Of a DNA stretch of 64,000 nucleotides, positions 24,072 to 31,491 are shown in pieces. The notes under the pieces were generated by a model, which was not told where the DNA came from, searched no databases, and saw nothing but the letters and a program-made list of their open reading frames with translations. The first letter of the stretch is position 1, and each line of letters begins with the position of its first letter. The DNA is from Paractinoplanes deccanensis (GTDB taxonomy: Bacteria; Actinomycetota; Actinomycetes; Mycobacteriales; Micromonosporaceae). The stretch is taken from the NCBI RefSeq assembly GCF_016862115.1, contig NZ_BOMI01000033.1:108044-172043 (forward strand), given 5' to 3'. The position numbers and the translations under genes were made by a program.

Positions 24072-24319
24072 AGCACCACACCATCGCCCTGACCCGCGTC
24101 CAGCTCGACGCGATCGGCAACGGCCGCCTGGTCCGGATCGCCACCGACCACGGGCTGCTCACCATCAGTAACGCCCCATGGTCCGGGGCGGTCCGGCTGT
24201 GGCAGACCGCCCACCACCAGCTCCGCACCGGGCATGCGGTCGAGTTCGACGACCGGGAGCTCGATGCCCGCTTCACGTTCCTGCCTGTCACCGAGTCCCT
24301 GATGGGAGCCTCCCGATGA
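24068..24319 (+). CDS. Small beta-rich hypothetical protein
   Basis: 83 aa, GTG start coupled to the gene before. Strand pattern LVRIATDHGLLTISN and R-x-T-F-L-P-V. Net charge near neutral, no cysteines, no membrane span. Confidence 0.55.
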   Translation: MKHHTIALTRVQLDAIGNGRLVRIATDHGLLTISNAPWSGAVRLWQTAHHQLRTGHAVEFDDRELDARFTFLPVTESLMGASR

Positions 24320-24498
24320 GCCTCGCCACCCTGTCCCCCGCCGGTTTCGACGACCGCGACGACCTGGCCCGCTTCCTGGAGCAGGTGCCGGCCGCCGCCG
24401 ACTACGACCGTGACGAGCTCGGCCCGGTCCGCAGCCACCGCCCGCACCGTGGCGCCGACAAGCGCGCCGCGATCGAGCAGTCGCAACGGGAGGGCTGA
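24316..24498 (+). CDS. 60-residue acidic protein
   Basis: ATG on a 4-base overlap. Acidic first half (GFDDRDDLARFLEQV), basic end (HRPHRGADKRAAIEQS). The split charge and small size suggest a protein-protein interaction peptide; nothing more can be said. Confidence 0.5.
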   Translation: MSLATLSPAGFDDRDDLARFLEQVPAAADYDRDELGPVRSHRPHRGADKRAAIEQSQREG

Positions 24499-24501
24499 GC
24501 A

Positions 24502-24723
24502 ATGGCTGTCTGCTACCTCGAGGTGACCGACCCGACCGGCGCCGTCCGCCTTTCCAAGGCCGACAGCATGTGCTCGGTCCCGGAGGGCACTGACCCGGAA
24601 GCGTTCGCCCGCGAATGGCTCGACGCCCCCGACAACGCGGGCTGGACGTGCCGGGTGTGGATTCAGGATGCTGTCCTGCCGTTCCCTGCCAGCCGCGAGC
24701 CGGACGCGGTGGTGACGGCATGA
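24502..24723 (+). CDS. Small hypothetical protein
   Basis: 73 aa, ATG after GGAGGGCTGAGCA. Beta strands MAVCYLEVTDPTGAVRL and CRVWIQDAVLPF flank a helix (EAFAREWLD). No match recognised. Confidence 0.55.
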   Translation: MAVCYLEVTDPTGAVRLSKADSMCSVPEGTDPEAFAREWLDAPDNAGWTCRVWIQDAVLPFPASREPDAVVTA

Positions 24724-24893
24724 ACCTGTCCGTGCGTGTCCACTACGCCGACCAGCCGCCCCGCGAGCACGACACCACCGACCCGGCGCATCTGCGGGAC
24801 GTGGCCGACGCCCTCCGCGACCTGGCGAACGGTGAACGGCCGGGCGGACCTTTCCAGGGCATCACCCGCATCGAGCTGACGTGGGAGGCGTGA
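24720..24893 (+). CDS. 57-residue hypothetical protein
   Basis: ATG on a 4-base overlap. Layout strand-helix-strand: LSVRVHYADQPP, HLRDVADALRDLANG, ITRIELTWEA. Compact enough for a ribbon-helix fold but no basic surface is evident. Confidence 0.55.
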   Translation: MNLSVRVHYADQPPREHDTTDPAHLRDVADALRDLANGERPGGPFQGITRIELTWEA

Positions 24894-25099
24894 TGACCGT
24901 CTACACGTTCGCCTACCGCTTCCTCGACCGGGAGTGGCATCGTGGCCGGCTCGTCAGCAACCTGCCGACCGCTGAGGTGTTCGCCGAGAAGCTGGCGGAG
25001 CTGCCGCAGAACGAGCCCACCGACGAGATCCGCGTGTGGACGGGCGACGACACCGAACGCGCCCCTGACGCGACCGTGCGGCGGGAGGTGCGGTCGTGA
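24893..25099 (+). CDS. Small hypothetical protein
   Basis: 68 aa; its ATG shares a base with the stop before it (TGATG). TVYTFAYRFLDREWHRGR then an acidic helix AEVFAEKLAELPQ and IRVWTGDD. No family recognised. Confidence 0.55.
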   Translation: MTVYTFAYRFLDREWHRGRLVSNLPTAEVFAEKLAELPQNEPTDEIRVWTGDDTERAPDATVRREVRS

Positions 25100-25236
25100 C
25101 CCGCCTCGACCGCCGTAAGCGGAACCGGAAACCCGGCCAGGTGTTCACCCGCGTTGTCGTGGCCGAAGAGGTCCGCGCGCCGATGGAGGGCGTGCAGCTG
25201 CTGTTCATGACTGGCCGCGGGCGAAGGCTCGCCTGA
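25096..25236 (+). CDS. 46-residue strongly basic protein
   Basis: GTG at 25096 to TGA at 25236, bounded by the usual 4-base and 1-base overlaps. N-terminus R-L-D-R-R-K-R-N-R-K-P-G and C-terminus G-R-G-R-R are highly basic, suggesting nucleic-acid contact. Too short for routine gene calling. Confidence 0.45.
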   Translation: MTRLDRRKRNRKPGQVFTRVVVAEEVRAPMEGVQLLFMTGRGRRLA

Positions 25237-25724
25237 TGAGCCTCAACGACCACTACCGCGACCTTGGCCGCGGCTGGGATCTGCTGGCAGCCGCCGACGA
25301 CCACACCCGCCCGAAGCTGCTGATCGACCAGGCGGAACGGTTCGAAGACCTCGCCGCTTCCCCGCACGGCACTACCAGCGACACCGACACCGCGATCCTG
25401 CTGCGCCTGCTCGCCGACGTCGAGTTCGTCGCCACCGGGGAACTGTCGCGCCGGCACGCCACCAGCAGCCGTTTCGAGCCGGCGCTGGGCCCGGTCCTGG
25501 ACCGGCTGGCAGTGACTGCGGATCTGACAGCGCGGGCGGCGATGCTCGCCGAGATCGCCTTGCAGCTGGATGACGACACGGTGGTGGAGACCCTGGCCCG
25601 CTTGCCGTACGACGGCAACCGCTGCGGTTGGAGTGGCGAGGAGGTGATGCCGTCGGAGCGGTCGCTGGGCGGTTTCGTGCGGGCAATGGGTGTGGCGTGG
25701 CGTTCGCGGAGGGCTGCCCGATGA
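25236..25724 (+). CDS. Hypothetical helical protein
   Basis: 162 aa, ATG shares a base with the previous stop. Helical throughout (YRDLGRGWDLLAAADD, LLRLLADVEFVATGELS, AMLAEIALQLDDDTVVETLA). Largest product in this part of the chain. No recognised family. Confidence 0.55.
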   Translation: MSLNDHYRDLGRGWDLLAAADDHTRPKLLIDQAERFEDLAASPHGTTSDTDTAILLRLLADVEFVATGELSRRHATSSRFEPALGPVLDRLAVTADLTARAAMLAEIALQLDDDTVVETLARLPYDGNRCGWSGEEVMPSERSLGGFVRAMGVAWRSRRAAR

Positions 25725-25918
25725 AGCGCACGATCGACCTCGAACTCATCCCTGTCGGCGGCTTCGTCCCGGACGAGCACGCTGTCTGCCCGTTCACCGA
25801 CTGCACGGGCGCGGTCATGTCGTACGACTTGGAGCGCGGCGAACTGGTGTGTCCCGACTGCCGCACCGGGGCGCTGGCCATGGCGGAGATCGCCCACGCT
25901 GAGCGGGTGGCGTTGTGA
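25721..25918 (+). CDS. Zinc-ribbon protein
   Basis: 65 aa, ATG on a 4-base overlap. Cys pairs C-P-F-T-D-C and C-P-D-C spaced for one zinc ribbon, with a helical tail (ALAMAEIAHAERVAL). First of three successive small Zn-finger genes. Confidence 0.6.
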   Translation: MKRTIDLELIPVGGFVPDEHAVCPFTDCTGAVMSYDLERGELVCPDCRTGALAMAEIAHAERVAL

Positions 25919-26262
25919 CCGGCCTCAGTGACATGGCCTGCCCGTCGTGCGGTGGCCGGAACTTCGCCGTGTCCCCGAGCGGGGTGCGCTGCCTCGACTG
26001 CGGCTGGACGTACACGGTCGGCTCGGCCGCCCGCTGCCCCGTCGAGGTTGCCCGCGCTGAAGCACTGTTCGTGTCCGGCCTCGACGCGGCGGAGCAGCCT
26101 TCTGCCGCCCAGATCAGGGATGCTGTCGGCACCGAACTGATCGTCGGCTGCTGCGCCGAGCGCATGGCGTTCCTGTACGGCGAGAACCCCGAACGGTCGG
26201 CGGTCCGGATGCGCTGGTGTATCGCCGCTGTCGCTGACGCTTTCACGACGGTGCCGGCGTGA
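25915..26262 (+). CDS. Zinc-ribbon protein
   Basis: 115 aa, GTG coupled to the gene before. Classic ribbon C-P-S-C-G-G at residue ~9 and C-L-D-C-G-W at ~26, then a helical domain with a C-C pair (IVGCCAERM). The arrangement is like small transcription or recombination accessory factors. Confidence 0.6.
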   Translation: MTGLSDMACPSCGGRNFAVSPSGVRCLDCGWTYTVGSAARCPVEVARAEALFVSGLDAAEQPSAAQIRDAVGTELIVGCCAERMAFLYGENPERSAVRMRWCIAAVADAFTTVPA

Positions 26263-26399
26263 AAGCGCAGACGTACACGCACGCCAAGCGCCGGCCGACG
26301 GTCCGCTGGCGCTGCCGCGACTGTTCTTGGCGTGGGCGCCGCTCACCGGACATGCGCTGCTGCCCGAAGTGCGCCAGCCGCGCGGTTGAGAGGGCCTGA
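26259..26399 (+). CDS. 46-residue basic zinc-finger protein
   Basis: GTG 26259 to TGA 26397-26399 on a 4-base overlap. C-R-D-C-S-W and C-C-P-K-C-A form one zinc ribbon among ten arginines. Basic charge suggests DNA or RNA binding. Last gene of this sub-operon. Confidence 0.5.
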   Translation: MKAQTYTHAKRRPTVRWRCRDCSWRGRRSPDMRCCPKCASRAVERA

Positions 26400-26413
26400 C
26401 CGGCTCCCCGAGT

Positions 26414-26453
26414 CCCAGCCCGTCCCCCTGAGGGGTTCTTCCCCTGGGCTGGG
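26414..26453 (+). terminator. Terminator-like hairpin without T-tract
   Basis: CCCAGCCC (26414-26421) pairs with GGGCTGGG (26446-26453), with CCCC/GGGG pairing inside. It follows the last gene of the first chain segment and precedes a new ribosome site at 26.49 kb. Confidence 0.5.
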
Positions 26454-26498
26454 GCTCCGGCGGCCGGTCAGACCTCCTGATCGCCGAGAAAGGCAATT

Positions 26499-27068
26499 AT
26501 GACCACCGACATGACCGAGACTTTGGCCCGCTCCCGCGTCTCCCTCGACCCGATCGTCCGCAACATCCTCGAGCAGGGCCGCACCGTCCGCTCCCGCAAC
26601 CGCGACGGCGAGTACGCGATCGTCCTCACCGGCGATCGCACCGTCGTCGACGTCAAGCTCGGCGAATGTCTCGCCGGGGCCGCCGACGACCGCGCCGACT
26701 GGACAATCACCGTCACCGACTTCACTTTCCGCAACGTCGCCGAGGCGGACCCGGACCTCCGCTTCTACGCGCCGGTCTTCGACCGGAGCGGCGTCCGGGT
26801 CGGCACGATCGCGGTCAGCGGCTCCCCGTACGGCAAGACCATCACCGATCAGGGTCCGGTAGAGACGATGACCGTCTTCTTCTCGGCGCTTCGGTCCGGT
26901 GACCTGTTCCGGGAGTCCGTCACCGACAGCGAGGGCCGCGCGGTCCTGTTCCGTGCCACTGCGGACGCCGAGCCCAACGGCCGGGTTGTCGCCGAGACGG
27001 TCACCTTCGGCGAGGAGCGCGTGTTCGATCTTGGCCCGGACTACCTCGCGTTCAAGGTGACCGCCTGA
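26499..27068 (+). CDS. Hypothetical beta-rich protein, own unit
   Basis: 189 aa, ATG after GAGAAAGGCAATT. Extended strand pattern (GEYAIVLTGDRTVVDVKLG, DWTITVTDFTFRN, GVRVGTIAVSG, DYLAFKVTA). Separated from neighbours by gaps of 99 and 81 bases, so it is likely expressed separately and strongly. No family recognised. Confidence 0.6.
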   Translation: MTTDMTETLARSRVSLDPIVRNILEQGRTVRSRNRDGEYAIVLTGDRTVVDVKLGECLAGAADDRADWTITVTDFTFRNVAEADPDLRFYAPVFDRSGVRVGTIAVSGSPYGKTITDQGPVETMTVFFSALRSGDLFRESVTDSEGRAVLFRATADAEPNGRVVAETVTFGEERVFDLGPDYLAFKVTA

Positions 27069-27149
27069 CCGCCCGACTATGGCGCCCGACTGGTTCGGGC
27101 GTCGTGGCGGCCGTTCAGACCGTCTGACCGAGCCGAGAAGGAGAACACT

Positions 27150-27311
27150 ATGCCCGGCATTCTGCCCCCCACACCGAACATGACCGACGCTCTGATCGAG
27201 GACACCATCCGTGCCCACCCGGACTGGTCCGACGAGCAGATCGCCGCCGATTTCGGCGACCCCGGCCTCGTGACCGCTGACCGGGTCGCGCAGGTCCGCG
27301 AGCGGATGTGA
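27150..27311 (+). CDS. 53-residue HTH-like protein
   Basis: ATG 27150 after AAGGAGAACACT, one of the best ribosome sites in the window. Helices DALIEDTIRAHPDWSDEQIA and VTADRVAQVRERM could form a small helix-turn-helix. It opens the next chain of coupled genes. Confidence 0.55.
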   Translation: MPGILPPTPNMTDALIEDTIRAHPDWSDEQIAADFGDPGLVTADRVAQVRERM

Positions 27312-27622
27312 CATTCGTGCGCGAAATCCACCTGCGCCCCGCCGACCTCATGTCCGCCCGCAACGGCGAAACCGTCGTCGTGCGCGCCGCCGACTGGAGC
27401 TCCGGCGCTGCCCAGCGCACCATCAACATCCCGGACGGTTCCACCGCCGAAACCCCGGACCAGCGCACCCGTGACCTGGTGCGGGAGGTGCTGGAGAACA
27501 ATCCGCACATCGACCGCAGCCTGATCGACGCGACCACGGTCGCGCAGATCGTCGGGATCCTCGACTGGCAGGGCACACCCGTGCCGGCCGGTCAGATCCT
27601 CGGCACCCTGATGGGGCGGTGA
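27308..27622 (+). CDS. Hypothetical protein
   Basis: 104 aa, GTG on a 4-base overlap. Strand-rich N-terminus (REIHLRPADLM, ETVVVRAADW) and a helical C-terminus (QRTRDLVREVLENNPHIDR). No domain recognised. Confidence 0.55.
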   Translation: MTFVREIHLRPADLMSARNGETVVVRAADWSSGAAQRTINIPDGSTAETPDQRTRDLVREVLENNPHIDRSLIDATTVAQIVGILDWQGTPVPAGQILGTLMGR

Positions 27623-27690
27623 CCGTGATCCGCATCCAGCGCATGTCGATCAGCGTGGACCAGGTGGTCCGGGTGGAGGACTTGTCGTGA
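27619..27690 (+). CDS. 23-residue linking ORF
   Basis: GTG 27619 to TGA 27688-27690, with 4-base overlaps on both sides that keep the translational chain unbroken. The peptide is strand-like (VIRIQRMSISVDQVVRVED). It may be a real microprotein or only a coupling device. Confidence 0.4.
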   Translation: MTVIRIQRMSISVDQVVRVEDLS

Positions 27691-27893
27691 GCATCCTCGA
27701 CGACCCCTGCGTGCAGCCGTTCGGCGGCGGCTTCGAGGTGACCACCGACGCCGGGCCGGTCAGGGTTCTGCCGAACGAGGCGCTGGGCTGGGGCCTGTAC
27801 GTCGGCGACCGGCTGAACCTGGTGATGACGAGCTCCGGCCCGGCGATCGGCTTCCAGTCCGCCGAGGCCGCGATCGAGGCGGTGCTGTCGTGA
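27687..27893 (+). CDS. Small hypothetical protein
   Basis: 68 aa, GTG start. FGGGFEVTTDAGPVRVLPNE and GLYVGDRLNLVMTSSG look like a small beta barrel; helical end. No family recognised. Confidence 0.55.
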   Translation: MSILDDPCVQPFGGGFEVTTDAGPVRVLPNEALGWGLYVGDRLNLVMTSSGPAIGFQSAEAAIEAVLS

Positions 27894-28099
27894 CCGTCGA
27901 GTTCCTGATGTGCCAGGCGCCACCGCGCTGCACCGACGACGCCACCCAGACGATCACCGTGCAGGGCACCAACCACAGCAAGACGGTGTGCGGCCAAGAC
28001 GTGTGCGTCGAGTGGGCGAAGACCGAACTGTGCCAGGACCATCCGGGCGCGCAGCTGGTCGTGACGCCGTTCAACCCGTACCGAGTGGAGGCGTCGTGA
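27890..28099 (+). CDS. Small Cys-containing protein
   Basis: 69 aa, GTG on overlap. Cysteines C-Q-A-P-P-R-C, C-G-Q-D-V-C and a later C-Q-D-H could make one zinc site; the centre TQTITVQGTNHSKTVC is strand-like. Function unknown. Confidence 0.55.
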   Translation: MTVEFLMCQAPPRCTDDATQTITVQGTNHSKTVCGQDVCVEWAKTELCQDHPGAQLVVTPFNPYRVEAS

Positions 28100-28362
28100 G
28101 TATCGACCTGACCAACCCGCGGGTGGGCCGGCGCGGCACCGACCACGAAGTCCTCGTCGACGGCAGGTGGTACCTCGCCGAAGAGGACGACCGTGACCAG
28201 CCGCCGACGTGGAAGGCGTACACCGACCCGGAGCGTCCGGAGGAGGGCGGCCGGCGCATCGAAGACACCGCTGACCCTCTCGCGGGGAATGCGGAGGTGT
28301 GCAAGCCGCACTTGTCCGCCGAGTCGCTGATCGGCGCGCTGCTGTCGGCGGGTGCCCGGTGA
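28096..28362 (+). CDS. Small hypothetical protein
   Basis: 88 aa, GTG on overlap. Charged strand turn DHEVLVDGRWYLAEEDDRD and a C-terminal helix ESLIGALLSAGAR. No recognised domain. Confidence 0.55.
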   Translation: MSIDLTNPRVGRRGTDHEVLVDGRWYLAEEDDRDQPPTWKAYTDPERPEEGGRRIEDTADPLAGNAEVCKPHLSAESLIGALLSAGAR

Positions 28363-28538
28363 GCGACCGCATCGCACGGGCGATCGTCTCATCGATCGCC
28401 GCCAGGTATCCGGACGAGTCCGATCAGCAGCTCTTCGACCGGATCGTGCGGGCGTCACGCAGCGCCGGCAACCCGGAGGCGGAGATCCCGCTGACGGTGG
28501 AGGCCGTGTCGCGGCTGCGGGGGGAGGCGGCGTCGTGA
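28359..28538 (+). CDS. 59-residue helical protein
   Basis: GTG on overlap. Two helices (RIARAIVSSIAARYP, DQQLFDRIVRASRSAG) and a short tail. Weakly like the HTH-type miniprotein at 27.15 kb. Confidence 0.5.
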   Translation: MSDRIARAIVSSIAARYPDESDQQLFDRIVRASRSAGNPEAEIPLTVEAVSRLRGEAAS

Positions 28539-28786
28539 TCCTCGATGACGACATGACGCCCGGCCCGTGGGTCGATATGGAGGCGGACTTCAGCAGGCGG
28601 ATCGAGGCCGCGGAGATGCCGCCTACGGCTGACCGCAGGCGGCTGATGCAGCTGGTCGAGCGTAAAGGAAGGGTGTTCATGGCTCGTCCGGCAAGGCTGT
28701 CGCAGCTCCTCGCCGAGGCGGGTGTGCAGATGACCACTGATCAGGTCAGGAAGGTACTGGCGGCGGAACATCCGGTGATCAAGTGA
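28535..28786 (+). CDS. Small protein with winged-helix-like end
   Basis: 83 aa, GTG on overlap. Acidic start MILDDDMTPGPWVDME, then ARPARLSQLLAEAGVQMTTD and VRKVLAAEHPVIK, which fits a helix-turn-helix. Possible DNA-binding accessory factor. Confidence 0.55.
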   Translation: MILDDDMTPGPWVDMEADFSRRIEAAEMPPTADRRRLMQLVERKGRVFMARPARLSQLLAEAGVQMTTDQVRKVLAAEHPVIK

Positions 28787-29046
28787 GCGCCTACGACAAC
28801 GACCTCCGCGTGGATCGGATCAACGAGCACCATTTTGTCGTGACGGCCCCGGACGACAACTACGACGTCTCGGCCTGGATGAGCGAGCAGCACTGGCTCA
28901 TTGACCCTGCCCGCAACAGTCACGCCCGACGCGAAGCGAACATCCGGAACCGCGAAGAGGCGGAGGCTTTCACCGCGCGAACCGTTCGCGGCCCGTTCCG
29001 CTCCGCCGACGAGGCGATCCACTCGCTGATCGGGGATCCGCAGTGA
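28783..29046 (+). CDS. Small hypothetical protein ending in GDPQ
   Basis: 87 aa, GTG on overlap. HHFVVTAPDDNYDVSAWM then R-N-R-E-E-A-E-A-F. Its last codons and the next gene's start repeat the DNA at the following junction (GGGGATCCGCAGTGA), suggesting that neighbouring genes share a recombined boundary. Confidence 0.55.
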   Translation: MSAYDNDLRVDRINEHHFVVTAPDDNYDVSAWMSEQHWLIDPARNSHARREANIRNREEAEAFTARTVRGPFRSADEAIHSLIGDPQ

Positions 29047-29342
29047 ACGCTTACACCAACGACCCGCGGGTCCACGTCAACGCGTGGGGCAGCACCGAAC
29101 GCGAGGTGACCTACACGGTGCCCGCGCAGTACGTGCCCGCCCAGCCTCCCGACAGCGACCTCGACTGGTCGGCCTACACCCCCGGCGACACGATCGAAGT
29201 CAAATACGTCCAGGACGGCTTCACCATCAACGGATGGATGGTGTTCGCCGGCAACGATTCGCACACCAGGCTGCTGACTACCTGGGGCTGCTACCACTGC
29301 GCCGATACGGCGCTGGCGCACGTGCTCGGGGATCCGCAGTGA
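29043..29342 (+). CDS. Small hypothetical protein ending in GDPQ
   Basis: 99 aa, GTG on overlap. Begins NAYTNDPRVHVNAWGSTERE; centre VKYVQDGFTINGWMVFAG. Start (A-Y-T/D-N-D) and end (GDPQ) resemble the preceding protein, which points to ancient duplication. Confidence 0.55.
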   Translation: MNAYTNDPRVHVNAWGSTEREVTYTVPAQYVPAQPPDSDLDWSAYTPGDTIEVKYVQDGFTINGWMVFAGNDSHTRLLTTWGCYHCADTALAHVLGDPQ

Positions 29343-29602
29343 GCGCCGCCATCACCCTCACCTTCGCCGACCTGGTGCGGCTGCGGGCCGGTGACGTCCG
29401 CCGGGTGGCCGCCGATGATGGCAGCCCGGTCCTGGTGCTGGCCGACACGTCGCCGGCGCGGCCCAAGCTGACCTGGCCGGACCGGATCGTCCTGACCCTC
29501 GCCGAGCTGGACCTGATCGAGCGGCATCCCGGCGAGCCGTTGATCGCCAACGTGGAGGGCTCCACGAGCCGCGGGTTCGCGCTGATCGGGGAGGCGCCGT
29601 GA
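29339..29602 (+). CDS. Small hypothetical protein
   Basis: 87 aa, GTG on overlap. ITLTFADLVRLRAGDVRRVA, VLVLADTSP and IVLTLAELDLIERHPGE alternate strand and helix. No family recognised. Confidence 0.55.
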   Translation: MSAAITLTFADLVRLRAGDVRRVAADDGSPVLVLADTSPARPKLTWPDRIVLTLAELDLIERHPGEPLIANVEGSTSRGFALIGEAP

Positions 29603-29787
29603 GTTCCCCCTGGCAGGTTCGCGTATACCGCGAGCAGTTCACCGAGCCGGTGTCGGCCATGGCCTGGTCGAACGACGAGGTGTCGCAGTTCCTGGCCGAG
29701 ATCGCCGAGGAGCACGGGCCGGGCACGCTGGTGGAGCTGGTCGACCCGGAGGGCACGGTCGTCGCGTCCGAGGCGGTGGTGAAATGA
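29599..29787 (+). CDS. 62-residue acidic protein
   Basis: GTG on overlap. Strand WQVRVYREQFTEP, acidic helix VSQFLAEIAEEHG, strands TLVELVDPEGTVV. Small alpha/beta fold, no known role. Confidence 0.55.
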   Translation: MSSPWQVRVYREQFTEPVSAMAWSNDEVSQFLAEIAEEHGPGTLVELVDPEGTVVASEAVVK

Positions 29788-30029
29788 GCCTCAAGGAGTA
29801 CGTGACTAAGCGTTTCCACGGCGTCGTCTGCAACCCGAACAAGGTGCCGCAAGCTGATTGGGGCTGCTGCGGGTGCGGCGCCCCGGAAATGAACGTGTAC
29901 ATCACGCTTGGCTGCGACTACTGCAAGGCGTCCGGTGACGGCTACTGCTGGGCGTGTGTGGAGTCGCCGAACTGGCCGCCCGAGATCGCGGCGGCGGACT
30001 ACACGGTAATTCCCGGTCGCGAACGATGA
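29784..30029 (+). CDS. Small Cys-rich protein
   Basis: 81 aa, ATG on overlap. Cysteine pattern C-C-G-C-G, C-D-Y-C and C-W-A-C indicates two zinc-binding knuckles. The chain pauses after it for 78 bases. Confidence 0.6.
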   Translation: MSLKEYVTKRFHGVVCNPNKVPQADWGCCGCGAPEMNVYITLGCDYCKASGDGYCWACVESPNWPPEIAAADYTVIPGRER

Positions 30030-30042
30030 CCGGGAGGAAGAC

Positions 30043-30078
30043 GGGCCGCGCGCGTGCCCTGGGAAGCCTGCGCGGCCC
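30043..30078 (+). promoter_or_regulatory. Leader hairpin
   Basis: GGGCCGCGC (30043-30051) pairs perfectly with GCGCGGCCC (30070-30078), just before the ribosome site GAAGGAGG of the next gene. Could attenuate read-through or shield messenger RNA. Confidence 0.45.
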
Positions 30079-30107
30079 GGTGACCGAACCCGAAGGAGGT
30101 TCCAGCC

Positions 30108-30260
30108 ATGACGAACGTAGCAGTGGCCAACCGCCGGCACACCCCGGACTGGCCGTACAGCGACCGGGAGATGCGGTTGATCGCCGCGGCGGTCCGGCAG
30201 GAGGCGAACCCGCCCGCCCAGCGCACCGGCCTCGGCCCGGTGGCGAAGGTCGGCGGCTGA
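30108..30260 (+). CDS. 50-residue protein with strong ribosome site
   Basis: ATG 30108 after AAGGAGGTTCCAGCC, stop TGA 30258-30260. Begins MTNVAVANRRHTPDWPYSDR and continues in a helix (EMRLIAAAVRQEA). Well translated but unknown. Confidence 0.5.
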   Translation: MTNVAVANRRHTPDWPYSDREMRLIAAAVRQEANPPAQRTGLGPVAKVGG

Positions 30261-30442
30261 TGCAGGCGCAGGCAGACCTGACCGGCGAGCAGGAGCGGCA
30301 GTTCCGGGAGATCCGGCAGCGGGCGGTCGCCGAGGGCCGCGACGTGTCGGATCTGATCCTCGCCCTGGTCGAGTCGCCGAAAGACCAGGCGGCAATCGCC
30401 GAGGCGTTCGCACCGGGCGCCGGCGAGGGGTACCTGAGCTGA
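30260..30442 (+). CDS. 60-residue helical protein
   Basis: ATG shares a base with the previous stop. QEQER-type helix (EQERQFREIRQRAVAEG, DVSDLILALVESPKDQ). Length and pattern fit a small antitoxin or ribbon-helix protein, unproven. Confidence 0.5.
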   Translation: MQAQADLTGEQERQFREIRQRAVAEGRDVSDLILALVESPKDQAAIAEAFAPGAGEGYLS

Positions 30443-30615
30443 TGGCCCGCACCTTGGTGGTCTCCGAGGACGGCGCGACCGTGGTGGAGGTCAGCACCGA
30501 CGACGAGACGGGCTGGACGACGGGCCGGTGCCGGGCGTGCCGCGCGGTGATCTCCGATCGTGGGCATTTCGAGGACACGGTCGAGGCGTCCGGGCTGCAC
30601 GCCGACCAGCACTGA
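30442..30615 (+). CDS. 57-residue protein, last of chain
   Basis: ATG 30442 to TGA 30613-30615, one-base overlap. Strands TLVVSEDGATVVEVS and a Cys pair C-R-A-C followed by H. Likely a single-knuckle protein. It ends the plus-strand run before the GIY-YIG cassette. Confidence 0.45.
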   Translation: MARTLVVSEDGATVVEVSTDDETGWTTGRCRACRAVISDRGHFEDTVEASGLHADQH

Positions 30616-30644
30616 TGAATGCCCTGCCTACTCGGGTGGGGCCT

Positions 30645-31157
30645 TCACTTCATGGGCTTGCCGAGGTGTCGGTAGACCGTCTTCCGCGTGCGTCCCGCTG
30701 CAACGGCGATGTGCTCGATCGGGACGTCGAGTTCCTTCGCCCTCGCGATCAGTTTGTCGGCCTGTTCGTCGATGATTCGGCGCTGCTCGGCCAGGTTGGC
30801 GAGCGCGCGCAGCACCTTCGCCTGCTGGTCGTCTGGCTCGTGAGACGGACGACCCCATGCCAATCCGTCGCCGCGTGGCCGGAAGGTCGGTCGGCCATCC
30901 GCATCTGCTGTCACGACGTTGTAGCGGGGATTCTCATCACGGATGACCCGAAGCTCAGCCACCTCTGCGGAAACACGATCGGGGTACCAATCGATGCTCA
31001 CCTTCGACTGATCCACCTCCGGCCACCACTCCTTCCGCTCGGAATGGCGCTGGAATCGAGCGGGAGGATCGAAGGTCACGCCGACGTAAAGCAAAGCGCC
31101 ATCAACGCCGAACAGGCGATAGAGGGCGGTTGCCCTCTCGGTGGTCGTGATGGTCAT
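30645..31157 (-). CDS. GIY-YIG protein with C-terminal HTH
   Basis: 170 aa, ATG 31157, ATGA-type overlap with the gene before it. Residues ~8-85 carry A-L-Y-R-L-F...L-L-Y-V-G-V-T, then R-F-Q-R-H, E-L-R-V-I and P-R-Y-N-V: GIY, YIG, Arg, Glu and Asn elements of the family. Residues ~120-168 hold a HTH (VPIEHIAVAAGRTRKTVYRH). The same domain, with PEVD and D-W-x-P-D-R-V in common, is encoded at 53.1 kb. Nuclease plus DNA-binding end suggests a homing-type or regulatory enzyme. Confidence 0.75.
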   Translation of the reverse strand: MTITTTERATALYRLFGVDGALLYVGVTFDPPARFQRHSERKEWWPEVDQSKVSIDWYPDRVSAEVAELRVIRDENPRYNVVTADADGRPTFRPRGDGLAWGRPSHEPDDQQAKVLRALANLAEQRRIIDEQADKLIARAKELDVPIEHIAVAAGRTRKTVYRHLGKPMK

Positions 31158-31432
31158 TTTCCACTTCGCTTCGCCAGCCCGAGCACTACACGCAGGTACT
31201 CGCGCGACCAGACGTGTTTGGCGGCGCGCAGGATGGCCGACTGCTGCTCACCGTCGGCGTAGGCGGCACGCATGGCTTCGGCGAGGTTGTAGCTGGCCTG
31301 CTTCGCCGCTTCCTGAGCCTGCTCGTACTGCTCGGCCGCCTCGGCGAGAGCCCGCTCGTGCTTCTCCTGCATGACCTGCATGATCGCACAACTCTGTTGG
31401 CGTACCGATGGTGCACACTCAGTTGACATCAT
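31154..31432 (-). CDS. Coiled-coil partner of GIY-YIG/HTH protein
   Basis: 92 aa from ATG 31432, chosen because a -35/-10 pair (TTGGTT, 17 bases, TACCAT) places the transcript start at that ATG. Long acidic helix (HERALAEAAEQYEQAQEAAK) then YADGEQQSAILRAAKH, a possible HTH. Repeated TGCACAC sites in the promoter suggest autoregulation of this pair. Confidence 0.55.
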   Translation of the reverse strand: MMSTECAPSVRQQSCAIMQVMQEKHERALAEAAEQYEQAQEAAKQASYNLAEAMRAAYADGEQQSAILRAAKHVWSREYLRVVLGLAKRSGK

Positions 31433-31474
31433 GCACACATGGTAGGCACTATGGGTGTGCAAACCAAGTGTGCA
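31412..31474. promoter_or_regulatory. Divergent promoters with four TGCACAC sites
   Basis: TGCACAC at 31412-31418 and 31432-31438, inverted copies GTGTGCA at 31455-31461 and 31468-31474. Plus-strand promoter TTGACA (31423-31428), 18 bases, CACTAT (31447-31452); minus-strand TACCAT at 31439-31444. Sites 20 bases apart lie on the same helix face and cover both promoters. Confidence 0.6.
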
Positions 31475-31491
31475 TCCAGTGAGGAGAGCCA

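Noticed and set aside
23300..30600. Repeated PHGEH and GTGA junction words considered as a CRISPR or phase-variation array
   Set aside because: Spacing follows gene lengths, not a fixed repeat-spacer period; no cas genes are present.
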